A stretch of DNA of 64,000 nucleotides from Maratus speciosus (Eukaryota; Arthropoda; Arachnida; Araneae; Salticidae), in contig OZ010786.1 in the NCBI GenBank assembly GCA_963932465.1, positions 441,614,619 through 441,678,618 of the forward strand. The letters run 5' to 3'. Below, in pieces: positions 23,371-33,304 of this stretch. Made by a program: the position numbers and the translations under genes. Below the pieces are notes generated by a model, which worked only from the letters and a program-made list of their open reading frames with translations, was not told the DNA's origin and searched no databases. Every line of letters starts with the position of its first letter. Position 1 is the first letter of the stretch.

Positions 23371-23625
23371 CAGGGTGTCCATGAAGGAATATCCCAGTTT
23401 CAATGATATATTATAACAGTTTAATTTAGACTATTTACAACAAACCATACACGAAGTTGAAGGTAAACTAGATTAGTTTTTCTTACAAATGTTCAATATG
23501 TGCGCCTTTAGTTATACGGCACTCATGCAATCTAAAGTCCAATTCTTCCCCCACTTCGGTTAACAAGTCCGAAGTAATGGAAGCAGTAACCTCAGTAAAA
23601 ATTCCATTCTTCTGCGACTTAAACG
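23371..23625 (-). mobile_element. Mariner-type element end with transposase tail
   Basis: It begins after TA with CAGGGTGTCCATGAAGGAAT, the standard-looking end of a large arthropod mariner group, and contains the transposase tail described next. The left part of the element is missing beyond about 23625. Confidence 0.65.
23483..23620 (-). pseudogene. Mariner-like transposase, last 45 codons
   Basis: The minus-strand frame from 23620 to the stop at 23483-23485 contains LTEVGEELDFRLHECR and ends GAHIEHL. That ending recurs in Tc1/mariner-superfamily proteins of arthropods associated with CAGGGTGTCC termini. Only the C-terminal tail is present, with no catalytic residues. The end of the element (23371) lies about 110 bp beyond the stop codon, which is the expected spacing. 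Confidence 0.65.
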
Positions 23626-24143
23626 TACTAAATTATGATACTTTATTTTAATTTATTAATTTATTCTTTTTAATGTATTTAGCTTTACGGAACAAAAAAT
23701 AGGACAGAGGGCATTTTGTTTTTGCGCTAGAAAGCTCCGAAAATTCATAAAATTCAAAATATCATAACTTCGTTGGTTTTTGTTCTTAGATGAACGAAAT
23801 TTTCACTATTATACTTATCAGAACAAAAAAAATCAAAATAATATTGCTTGGACCGTAAAAAATTGTAAATGTAACTTTTTGAAAATTAGAGGCAGGATTT
23901 TTTCCATCAGTATAATTTTAATTCCTAACTTTTTTTGAACAATTCTGCAATTTGCATTGCCTACGTATCTTCAATATTTAAATAAATGAAAGCACGTTTA
24001 AACGTTTTGGAGCACTAAGTGTATTACTAAACAACTTTATTTTATTTTCAGCCATTATTAATTAAAAAAATTTCATAACATAGTGAATATTTCAATGTGA
24101 TTAAATGTCAGTTTGTACTTCCTCATAAAAGAATTCTAGCTCA

Positions 24144-24335
24144 ATTCAAATATGCCAGTTTGGCCTCCATTTTATTTCGAAATTTCAAATTCTCACAGGA
24201 AATTTTGAAAGAAAATTCATTACTTTAGAAAATCCCAAAATTTCTGACATTAAATAAAGCAAAAAATACTATTTTTAATTTCTGCACAAATTCGGATTTT
24301 CTGAATAAAAACGGGGGCGAAACTGGCAACTCTGA
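24144..24335. mobile_element. hAT-type MITE, TAGGGTTGCCAG family
   Basis: Ends ATGCCAGTTTGGCCTCC and, reading inward, CAGAGTTGCCAGTTTCGCC match those of 2060-2453 and 41950-42139. Flanking octamers GCTCAATT and ACTCAGTT agree at 6 of 8 positions, so the insertion looks old. Confidence 0.6.
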
Positions 24336-24679
24336 CTCAGTTTTTATTATTTCGCCTAATTGTGTGTTTCTCAATTAAACATATTCTTTTTAAATGTTAG
24401 GTTTTAAAGAGTTGTATTTTTATATTGCGTTGCTCTTTTGAAAGTAATTTCCTTTTATGTTTCAAATCAAAGCGTAAACTTGTTATCCTATATTATAATT
24501 TATTTGTCCAAAGAAGGTAATTTGGAGAAAATCTAAAGCAAACTCTATTTTTGAAAGAGAAACATTTCATTTATTGAGTAAATTTTGTTGGAGAATAGCT
24601 TTTTAAAGTGTAAATATACAAGGCAATTAATTAGTTGCATTTTGTTTGATATTTACTAGATTTCGTGATCATTTATTAT

Positions 24680-24721
<42 letters not shown>

Positions 24722-25470
24722 AAATAATTTTATATTTTTTAAAACTTTTAGTTTTTCGATTTAAAGTAATTTTTTGACCTGCACCAGAAACGTTTTAACA
24801 CATTTTTTTAAAATATTTTCTAAATATTGGTATGATTTCCGCATTTTCCACTTTGTTTTTACCAGCGTTTATATCATTTTTTTATACTTTATAGCAGATG
24901 AAATTTTGCTATATCTACAGTAAAATAATCATTTGGTTATTGAAGAAGTGTTATATGCATTTCACAGAAAATGTATTCCTCAATTAAAAAAAAAAAAAGA
25001 AGAAAATTCTTAGCTATTGGAAATTAGAAAATATAAATTGCCTCATATATGACGCTGAATATAATTCTAAATCTAAATTCTTTCATTTAGAAATGTTGAT
25101 CATATTGTTCCCTTTCTCATTTTGTACCAACATTTATATGATCAGTTTATTTGTTATAACGGATGAATTATTACTACATGTATGTTAAGATATGCATGTT
25201 AAATCAGTATTTCAAGAATTGTTTGATGGTTTTGAGAAATCATATTCATCTACAAGATTTTTTATTTAGAACTAGAAGATGACAAAAACGATATTCTTAT
25301 ATTGAACGCACAATTCAATTTTAAATTAATATACTTGCATCTAGTTTAAAAATGTGGAATATAGCATCCATTTTATTCTTCTTTACTACCATTTATACGA
25401 TTATTTTGTGTTTTGAGATGCATACAAATTTGCTAAATGTACCTTAAAATAATTCATTCACTATTGGCGG
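24336..25470. other. No gene seen
   Basis: AT-rich sequence with a (TA)n tract at 24682-24717. No exon or repeat boundary recognised. Confidence 0.5.
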
Positions 25471-25479
25471 TATGTTTAA

Positions 25480-25684
25480 CACTAGAACCGCCGTTAAGGG
25501 TCATTTTGGCCCATGCCAAAATTGTTATTAATCGATTCGAACCAGAATTTTTTTTATAAGATATGTTATATGTATGAAGCACAAAAAATAGGCTAATTAA
25601 GTAAGTTAAATAGTTTAAAATAAAAATTCTGGTGTGATAACACTCTTTTATAAAAATTGAATAAAATAGCCGGCGGTTCTAGTG
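25480..25684. mobile_element. piggyBac-type MITE, CACTAG family
   Basis: TTAA at 25476-25479 and 25685-25688 with 14-bp perfect inverted ends CACTAGAACCGCCG and CGGCGGTTCTAGTG. Its right TTAA is also the left TTAA of the piggyBac element that starts at 25689. Confidence 0.9.
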
Positions 25685-26079
25685 TTAACCCCTTAAGTGC
25701 CACAGACGTATATATCCGTTGCGCATAGTCGATGCGTTAAGTGCCTCTGACGTATATATACGTCAGTCCAAAACATTTTCCTTTATACTGCGCTGTACCA
25801 GTAAAACCGCGCCCACGGCTTTGGAATTTAAAAAAAAAAAAAAGAAAAAGAAAAAAGACTTTGAAGGTGTTTTTGGAAGACTGGCCTATTTCAGACGAGA
25901 AGGGGTAGAAGGAACTACCTTCATAAAGGCTATCGCACTGAGCTAGTGACGTGAAAATACAAGCGAATTTTTTTCCATATTTGACAAGGCTCCGCCCTTT
26001 TTGTACACCTCTATTATTTTAGAGAAAATATTGTTTGGTTTGCCGTTCACTTTTCGCCTTTCTATTGCATCGCTATTTC

Positions 26080-26238
26080 ATAGCTGCCAACTTGTACGGA
26101 TTTTTGCTACCACTAAAATTGAACAGAAATTTCTACCTTTTTTAATTATCAACATTTACTGAAATTCGGCGATTGAATTAGGCAAAATTTTCTATTAAAT
26201 TTTAGTGGTAGCAAAAATCCGTACAAGTTGGCAGCTAT
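26080..26238. mobile_element. hAT-type MITE with about 40-bp inverted arms
   Basis: ATAGCTGCCAACTTGTACGG at the left is the exact complement of the right end, and the arms extend about 40 bp. Flanking octamers GCTATTTC (26072-26079) and GCTATTTT (26239-26246) match at 7 of 8. It is 159 bp long and lies upstream of the piggyBac start codon at 26316. Confidence 0.85.
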
Positions 26239-26315
26239 GCTATTTTGATGTCACTACCTCAGTCTCATAGCTTTAGCCGTGCAGTTTCTCGAATTTTCTC
26301 GAATTTCGGTGGAGT

Positions 26316-27417
26316 ATGTCCGATACTGATGATAGTGAGTTGGATGACGACTTTCCGTCATCTTCTGGATCAGAGACGTCAGAATATGATATGTCAGGTG
26401 AAGAGGATTCTGATAACGACTATTCTATGAAAGATGCTAGAAACTGGGTACGATTGGATAAAAAAAAAATTACCTATGCCACCTTCACGATTTCCATTTT
26501 CAGGACAACCAGGAATAAATAAAAATGTAACAGATGTTACGAACCCACTTTTATTTTTTGAATTATTTTTTGATCAGAAGCTGGTGCTTCATATTGTTAC
26601 AGAAACTAACCGTTTTGAAGACCAGTATAACAACCAGCATCCTGGAAAAGAGAAATCAAGCATGAAGTTGTGGCGTCCAACAACTTTAGAAGAAATATGT
26701 GTTTTTTAGGTATACTTATTCTGAAAGGAATACTTGTAAAACCTCACGTTGCGCTTTACTGGTTTAAAAACAAATTGATCGAAACTCCAATTTTTGGGAA
26801 ATTTATGAGCAGAAATCGCTTTCAACTTATCATGAAATTTCTGCACTTTTCTGATAACAGTACTTTTGATAAAAATTCACATCCAAATCCAAAACTAAGT
26901 AAAATATGGCCTGTTTTTTCTGACATGATGAAGAAATTTTAAAGTGTCTATACACCTGAAAGGGACCTGGGCATTGATGAGAGCTTGATGCTTTTCAAAG
27001 GCAGGCTACATGGGTACAATACATACCAATGAAAAGAGCTCGCTTGGGAGTAAAACTCTTTGTACTTGCTGAAGCAGAGACAGGATATATTCACAATACG
27101 TACACAGGGTACAATCTTTGGTAAAAAGTATGAGAGCTATGGAGTCGCAACAAAAGCAGTGATGACGCTTATTGAACCTTTTTTGGGAAAAGGTTATTGT
27201 GTAATTGCGGACAATTTTTATCTCTTACCAGAATTAGCAGACCTTCTTATCCAAAATGCAACTGACGCATATGGAACTCTTCGTTCTAATCGACGTGATT
27301 TACCGGAAAATTTTCAACAAACTTACTTTGAAGATAGGCGAAATAGCCGCTTTCCAAAGAGGCAAAATTACCGTGTTGATATTAAAATATCTAGAAGGGG
27401 TGAGTTCGCGATTAGCG
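26316..27417 (+). pseudogene. piggyBac transposase, 5' part, frameshifted
   Basis: The start codon at 26316 opens an acidic, Ser/Asp/Glu-rich N-terminus typical of PGBD-type transposases. The frame shifts in the A-run at about 26461-26470, again at a T-run near 26702, is stopped by TAA at 26940-26942, and is lost by an apparent single-base deletion near 27010 and another change near 27120. Across the frames the family landmarks appear in order: LEEICVF, FLGILILKGIL, SRNRFQL, GIDESL (first catalytic Asp, codon at 26976), IADNFY (second catalytic Asp at 27210) and a KISRRGE region just before the copia insertion. The enzyme would excise and integrate DNA at TTAA, but this copy cannot be expressed whole. 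Confidence 0.9.
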
Positions 27418-28164
27418 TGTAGCTAAAGACCCAGTATAAATATAAAATAGTTATATCAAAAGTTATTTCATTAATAATGAAAGATAGAAATTTATTTTCT
27501 TACCTTTCTGGTAAAGCAGACATATGCTGGTTTGCTGCATGTGAAAACAAACTATGTATTTTATTTATTTATTGGATGTGAAAAATATCTTCTTAGAATG
27601 ATGGGAATGCGCTTGTACAGAAAAACTATTTAATGCACGACGAAATCAGGTTACATTGGACGAACACATACACACTAAAAAATAAGGAATAAAATAAAAG
27701 AGTTAAGTATGGGTACTATAGAAGTAATAACATTAAAATCCAGTAGGAGATGCAAATCTTCCATTGGACTGAGAGTTAACGCACTAAAAAACAGTGCGTC
27801 TTGGCCTCACGAGATCGGGCCTAGAAGTGCAGAAGTAATAGGGGCCCACAAGAGTTAAAACAGAGTAAAAGAAACTTGAAACAATACAGTCTGCTTAATA
27901 AGCAAAAGGGTTCTATTTAAAATCAGTTTATCAGGAAATGTCTGTGGTGCTGCGATCTATTGACGCCTTTTCGAAACACAAGTCTTTTACACAATCCTTC
28001 TTTAGTTTGTGACCTTACGCTGCGATGACTCACGGAAGTGTCGCCATCTTGGAACATATTTCACAACTAAAAGAGACGCGTTGCACGTATCACGAAGAAA
28101 TCGTCATTTCACAAGCGGAGTGATGTTTGACATAAAATTACTTACACTGTGACGTTTTCCAACA
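27380..28164. repeat. 785-bp direct repeat, left copy (copia 3' LTR plus 38 bp of flank)
   Basis: Identical by eye to 32520-33304 over all 785 bp (offset 5140). The LTR proper is probably 27418-28164, which on the minus strand runs TGTTGG...GCTACA. The outer 38 bp (27380-27417) is piggyBac coding sequence, so the repeat is longer than the LTR. Confidence 0.9.
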
Positions 28165-28176
28165 CCCCCGCTTTTT
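28165..28176 (-). promoter_or_regulatory. Polypurine tract of the copia element
   Basis: Minus-strand AAAAAGCGGGGG directly abuts the TGTTGG start of the 3' LTR and begins 3 nt after the gag-pol stop codon. It would prime plus-strand DNA synthesis. A 13-bp inverted repeat (GTTTGACATAAAA at 28125-28137 and its complement at 28173-28185) brackets it. Confidence 0.85.
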
Positions 28177-28179
28177 ATG

Positions 28180-31100
28180 TCAAACCGACGAGCGTAGAAT
28201 GTTTAACTTGTTTCTCAAACACTCGAAATGAGGCTTAGGCAACGGCTTGGTGAGCACGTCTGCCAGCATTAACTTCGATGGGCAATAAGTTATTTTGATT
28301 ATACCATTCTGGCATAGATGTCTGATGTGGTGATACTTTACTTCCACGTGTTTAGTCCTTGTCTGTGCCTTTTCGTTTTCGGTCAATCTTATGGCTGATA
28401 AGTTATCTTCGTACAACGTTACGGGTAGTTGTTGACGCAGTTCGAGGTCATTTAATAGGTCTAACAACCACGAAATCTCTTGACCTGCATTAGAGGCAGC
28501 GATATATTCAGCCTCCGTGGAGGAGAGTGCTGTGCAACTCTGCTTCCTCGATGACCATGCCAATATATTATTTCCTAATTTGAACAAGTTTCCAGTGGTG
28601 GATTTCCTGTCTATTCTGTCGTTTCCCCAATCGGCATCGCTATATGCCGTTAGGATCGGAGGTTTTGTTTTATCTATGACGAATTTAAGACCTTTGGTAG
28701 TAAGCAGATATCTAATTAATTTCTCGATAGCTTGCCAATCGACTTCCCTTGGGGATTCATTCCTTCTTCCCAGGATGTTAACGACTGATGCTATGTCGGG
28801 TCTAGTTAAAGTTGCAATGTATAGAAGCCCTCCTATAGCCTGTCTAAATTTTACGTTATCTCCCATTAGTTTCCCGTTTGGATCTAGATTAAAGTAGTTA
28901 GTATTCATGGGTGTATACGTAGGCTTACCATTTAACAAATTGAATTTTTCTGCGATTTGTATTATTTTGTGTTCCTGGTCTAACTCTAGATTACCGTTTG
29001 CTTTTTCCTTTATGTTTATGCCTAAATATTGTGTGACTTGACCCAAATTTTTGATTTCGTATTGCTTTGATAATTCAGTGTATATTTCGTGTGTGTCTGT
29101 TTTGTCTCCTGCGACTAAGATGTCATCAACATACACTATTATGTATGCGATTTTTCCATCTTGGACTCTTTTGTACAGACATTTGTCTGACGCGCATTCA
29201 ACGAAATTTAGTTCTTTTAGAGATTTACTTATTTTTTGGTTCCATGCCCTAGCTGCCTGCTTAAGGCCGTAAATCGCTTTGTTTAAACTACAGACTTTAT
29301 CTTCTTCCCCTTTTGTTATGTATCCCTCTGGCTGATGCATATAGACCTCCTCTTCTAAATCGCCATGTAAGAAAGCAGTTTTGACATCTAGGTGAGTTAT
29401 TTTAAGATCTTTGTACACCGCTGCGTTTAAGAATGCTCGTAGGGTGGTATGCGCTACAACGGGCGCGTAGGTCTCGTCGAAATCGCTTCCATATTTTTGA
29501 GCATATCCCTTAGCGACCAATCTGGCTTTATATCGCTCTATAGACCCGTTCGCTCCCCTTTTTGCCTTAAACGTCCACCTACAACCTATGACGCGTTTTC
29601 CCGGGATAGGTTTTATTAATCTCCAAGTATTATTTTGCTTCAGAGAATCTATTTCCTCACTAGTGGCTTTTAGCCATTTATCTTTAGTTTCTGCGTCATT
29701 GATATTTTGTAGGTCTGTCCATGACTTTGGCTCCTGAATGTGACACAGGTTTGCGCTTATTCCATAACGGTTAGGTGGTACACCACGATTTTGTCTCTGC
29801 GATCTTCTCGGCTCAAGGGATGTGTCGGTCGGGGTGTTATTCTGATCATCGTCGCGCTCTTCTAGATCAATTTCAATATTATCTGCGGGAGTTTGTTCGA
29901 TGTTTTGATTTTCTTTGGCGGTTATAATTTCCTCATCTTTTATACCTTCTTCGAAGAATTTTACGGTTCTAGATATTATAATTTTATTTTCACCCGTATA
30001 TATCCTATAGCCCTTGCTTCTGAAATCATATCCCAACATTATTCCCTCGATGGCTTTCTCATCTAATTTATTTCTTTTAGGTTTGTCGACATAGGCAAAT
30101 GCCTTACATCCGAATGTTTTGATGTTCGAGAGATCGGGTTTTCTTTTATGCCAAAGTTCATAGGGTGTCATGTTATTTTTGTTAGCCTTTGTTGGTAGAC
30201 GGTTGATGAGGTAGGTGGCAGACATGACAGCTTCCCCCCAGAATTGCTTAGGTAACTTGGCGTCCGACAACATGGTTCTAGCCATTTCCACTATCGTTCT
30301 ATTCTTTCTTTCTGAAACACCGTTCTGTGGGCTAGAATAGGGAACACTCAATTGACGCTCTATCCCGTTTTCTATCAGGCAGTTTTCAAATTCGTCACTG
30401 ATATACTCTTTTGCGTTATCGGACCTGATTGCCTTTATCAACTTGCCAAATTTATTTTTTGTTAGCGCTATGTATTCTTTCAGTTTGATAACGGCTTCCG
30501 ATTTATGCGCGATTAAGTATGTTATTGTGTACCTGCTATAATCATCCGTGAATGTTATAAAGTACCTTTTCCCTCCTATCGTTTCAGTATTCATGGGGCC
30601 ACATATATCGGAATGTGCGAGGGTACCGATGTCTTTGCTTCTGTTTGTGGCTACTTTAGGGTAGGGCAGAGCGGAAAGTTTCCCTTCAATGCACTTGGTG
30701 CATCGCGTGTCATGTTTACATTTGTTAATTGTTATCCCATTGGCTAATTCATGATTAACAAGGTATTTAATATCATCAAAATTTTTGTGTCCGAGTCTTC
30801 GGTGCCACAATGAAATACAATTTGTATTGTTACAGAAAGTTTGAGTACTTATAGTATAGCCGTAATCATCTTCAGGGTTTAATACGTAGAGATTATCATT
30901 TAATTTAGCTGTCAAGATTATATTATCATCTTTGACAAATAAACATGCATTTTTCTCGAAAATTACCTTTATATTATTTTCAGTGGCTTTCTTAACTGAC
31001 AATAAATTGCCCTTTAGTTCTGGACAGTACAAGACGTTTCTTAGTGTAATGTAGTGGTTTTTGTCTGTTTTTATTTTTACGTCGCCCATACCTTCCGAAT

Positions 31101-32160
31101 TAAGCCTTTTTCCATTAGCGATTGTTATATTCCCAAAATTCCCGGCTGTGAATGTAGCAAAATTTGTTTTTGCTGATGCAACGTGCCTGGTGCAACCCGA
31201 GTCAATGATATATGTGTTTGGATCTGTTGTTTGTGTTTGGTTAATTTTTACTGACTCAATTTCAAAATTGTTTTCCACTGGGAAGAGAGGAATGATCGAT
31301 TGGTTGACCTCATCCTCTATATTTGATTTGCTGTTAAAGCAAAAATTCGAGGAGTCTGTTTTACTACCATTGTGCTGATTTTTGGGGTTTACCGAATTGG
31401 CTTTAAAGTTGGCATGGTTGTTAAATTTATTACTGTTATAATTTTCACTTCTTTGGTAATTGTTTTTCTGTTTGTTTTTTAATTTGTAACACTCTGAACG
31501 AGCGTGCCCATCTCGTTGACAGTAGCTGCAATACTTTTTGCTACCTTTATTTACAATTTTATATGCTGTGTCCCTTGGTCGTGTGCTGGTGTTTTTGTAT
31601 TCGGTTCGATGAGAGTACTCGTCGATGAGTTTGTTCTTCACAAACTCGAGGTCTAGATCCTTTTCGTCTCTAGCCTCCATGCTCGTGATAAGAGGAGCAT
31701 ATGACTGAGGCAAGCTGCAAAGCATAAGAGCCACGATGTGCGAATCATTTATGAGCTCTCCAATGGCAGCGAGTTTGTCGCGGATAGTTAAAATATTGTT
31801 GATATGTAGATTTAAGTCTCCGCCCTCATTGAGCCTTTGCGAATATAGTTTCCTCAAAAGGAATAATTTGGATGATAAATTCGCCCTTTGGTGAACACTT
31901 TTTAATCTTTCCCAAATTTCTTTGGGAGATGTCAAATGTCTAATATGCACGATTTGTGTATTTTCAATGCACAAACAAATTATGGCTTTCGCCTTAGCCG
32001 CGTTTTTAGTATATGTATCATCGGGTGTGGCAGGTGGAGATTCTGTTATATATTTAAATAAATCGTCTTTAATTAACAGATTTTCTAATTTGAAACACCA
32101 ATGACTGTAATTATTATCATTTAGTTTCTCCACTGCCGTAATTTCTTTTGTGGCTGACAT
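28180..32160 (-). CDS. Copia gag-pol polyprotein, intact, 1326 aa
   Basis: One uninterrupted minus-strand frame with ATG at 32158-32160. Order of domains: copia-type Gag (about 10-190); CCHC zinc knuckle at 211-224 (C-x2-C-x4-H-x4-C); aspartic protease with DSG at 320-322; pre-integrase and integrase HHCC zinc site (H453, H458, C487, C490); integrase catalytic D517, D581 and E617 in SDICGP, RSDNAKEY and GVSERKNR; reverse transcriptase with LDVKTAFLHG at 924-933 and YVDD at 1010-1013; RNase H with SDADW near 1173-1177 and STEAEY at 1214-1219. Integrase before reverse transcriptase is the Ty1/copia order. All key residues are present, so the protein could be functional. Gag and Pol share one frame, so Gag excess would need splicing or processing as in Drosophila copia. 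It has no envelope domain. Confidence 0.97.
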   Translation of the reverse strand: MSATKEITAVEKLNDNNYSHWCFKLENLLIKDDLFKYITESPPATPDDTYTKNAAKAKAIICLCIENTQIVHIRHLTSPKEIWERLKSVHQRANLSSKLFLLRKLYSQRLNEGGDLNLHINNILTIRDKLAAIGELINDSHIVALMLCSLPQSYAPLITSMEARDEKDLDLEFVKNKLIDEYSHRTEYKNTSTRPRDTAYKIVNKGSKKYCSYCQRDGHARSECYKLKNKQKNNYQRSENYNSNKFNNHANFKANSVNPKNQHNGSKTDSSNFCFNSKSNIEDEVNQSIIPLFPVENNFEIESVKINQTQTTDPNTYIIDSGCTRHVASAKTNFATFTAGNFGNITIANGKRLNSEGMGDVKIKTDKNHYITLRNVLYCPELKGNLLSVKKATENNIKVIFEKNACLFVKDDNIILTAKLNDNLYVLNPEDDYGYTISTQTFCNNTNCISLWHRRLGHKNFDDIKYLVNHELANGITINKCKHDTRCTKCIEGKLSALPYPKVATNRSKDIGTLAHSDICGPMNTETIGGKRYFITFTDDYSRYTITYLIAHKSEAVIKLKEYIALTKNKFGKLIKAIRSDNAKEYISDEFENCLIENGIERQLSVPYSSPQNGVSERKNRTIVEMARTMLSDAKLPKQFWGEAVMSATYLINRLPTKANKNNMTPYELWHKRKPDLSNIKTFGCKAFAYVDKPKRNKLDEKAIEGIMLGYDFRSKGYRIYTGENKIIISRTVKFFEEGIKDEEIITAKENQNIEQTPADNIEIDLEERDDDQNNTPTDTSLEPRRSQRQNRGVPPNRYGISANLCHIQEPKSWTDLQNINDAETKDKWLKATSEEIDSLKQNNTWRLIKPIPGKRVIGCRWTFKAKRGANGSIERYKARLVAKGYAQKYGSDFDETYAPVVAHTTLRAFLNAAVYKDLKITHLDVKTAFLHGDLEEEVYMHQPEGYITKGEEDKVCSLNKAIYGLKQAARAWNQKISKSLKELNFVECASDKCLYKRVQDGKIAYIIVYVDDILVAGDKTDTHEIYTELSKQYEIKNLGQVTQYLGINIKEKANGNLELDQEHKIIQIAEKFNLLNGKPTYTPMNTNYFNLDPNGKLMGDNVKFRQAIGGLLYIATLTRPDIASVVNILGRRNESPREVDWQAIEKLIRYLLTTKGLKFVIDKTKPPILTAYSDADWGNDRIDRKSTTGNLFKLGNNILAWSSRKQSCTALSSTEAEYIAASNAGQEISWLLDLLNDLELRQQLPVTLYEDNLSAIRLTENEKAQTRTKHVEVKYHHIRHLCQNGIIKITYCPSKLMLADVLTKPLPKPHFECLRNKLNILRSSV

Positions 32161-32519
32161 AGCGTGTTATTCAAGTTTTATAAATTCTTTGATAACAAAT
32201 ATATTTACTATAAGAAGTTTGTGACTTTCTTAAAATAATTTCTTAGAATATATTCATAAATATAAATAAAATGATCAGTTATTCACAATAATCAATCAAT
32301 ATTCGTTCACAATAATACTCTTTTTGCGATATTATATATATCGTTATTTATTCATGCACATTTATTTTTATTTTCATGTATATAGTTCAATATTTCATAT
32401 CTCATATGTGCATCTTGTTCATCATTATATCACAATCAGATAAACAAATTTTTATTACTGGGTTTTTTTTTTTATTTATTTATTTATTTACTTTCCCCTT
32501 CAATTCATCTCTCATAATC
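32161..32519 (-). other. Copia untranslated leader, no evident primer-binding site
   Basis: AT-rich stretch between the gag start and the 5' LTR copy, with a TTTA-type run near 32470-32492. In copia-group elements a tRNA-complementary primer-binding site is expected directly next to the LTR. At 32520-32557 there is instead a copy of piggyBac coding sequence (see 27380-27417). Confidence 0.6.
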
Positions 32520-33304
32520 TATTAAAATATCTAGAAGGGGTGAGTTCGCGATTAGCGTGTAGCTAAAGACCCAGTATAAATATAAAATAGTTATATCAAA
32601 AGTTATTTCATTAATAATGAAAGATAGAAATTTATTTTCTTACCTTTCTGGTAAAGCAGACATATGCTGGTTTGCTGCATGTGAAAACAAACTATGTATT
32701 TTATTTATTTATTGGATGTGAAAAATATCTTCTTAGAATGATGGGAATGCGCTTGTACAGAAAAACTATTTAATGCACGACGAAATCAGGTTACATTGGA
32801 CGAACACATACACACTAAAAAATAAGGAATAAAATAAAAGAGTTAAGTATGGGTACTATAGAAGTAATAACATTAAAATCCAGTAGGAGATGCAAATCTT
32901 CCATTGGACTGAGAGTTAACGCACTAAAAAACAGTGCGTCTTGGCCTCACGAGATCGGGCCTAGAAGTGCAGAAGTAATAGGGGCCCACAAGAGTTAAAA
33001 CAGAGTAAAAGAAACTTGAAACAATACAGTCTGCTTAATAAGCAAAAGGGTTCTATTTAAAATCAGTTTATCAGGAAATGTCTGTGGTGCTGCGATCTAT
33101 TGACGCCTTTTCGAAACACAAGTCTTTTACACAATCCTTCTTTAGTTTGTGACCTTACGCTGCGATGACTCACGGAAGTGTCGCCATCTTGGAACATATT
33201 TCACAACTAAAAGAGACGCGTTGCACGTATCACGAAGAAATCGTCATTTCACAAGCGGAGTGATGTTTGACATAAAATTACTTACACTGTGACGTTTTCC
33301 AACA
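32520..33304. repeat. 785-bp direct repeat, right copy (38 bp of flank plus copia 5' LTR)
   Basis: Identical to 27380-28164. The LTR part is 32558-33304; the 38 bp at its inner side duplicates the piggyBac sequence that flanks the outer side of the left LTR. The right border (CCAACA, 33304) abuts piggyBac coding sequence at 33305. Confidence 0.9.

Larger units (their letters stand above)
27418..33304 (-). mobile_element. Full-length Ty1/copia LTR retrotransposon
   Basis: On the minus strand: 5' LTR 33304-32558 (747 bp), an untranslated leader, one gag-pol frame (32160-28180), the polypurine tract AAAAAGCGGGGG at 28176-28165, and 3' LTR 28164-27418. LTRs start TGTTGG and end CA, as in the copia group, and appear identical, indicating recent insertion. 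The frame is uninterrupted. Two oddities: no 5-bp target duplication is evident, and no tRNA-type primer-binding site follows the 5' LTR. Instead a second copy of the piggyBac flank is found there. Confidence 0.92.

Noticed and set aside
24682..24717. (TA)n and other simple tracts as regulatory elements
   Set aside because: Ordinary dinucleotide and homopolymer tracts. Nothing ties them to a promoter.
28517..28897. 126-codon plus-strand open frame
   Set aside because: It is antisense to the intact copia reverse transcriptase/RNase H region and has no recognisable motif. The same applies to the antisense frames at 29051-29272, 31061-31378 and 31922-32104.
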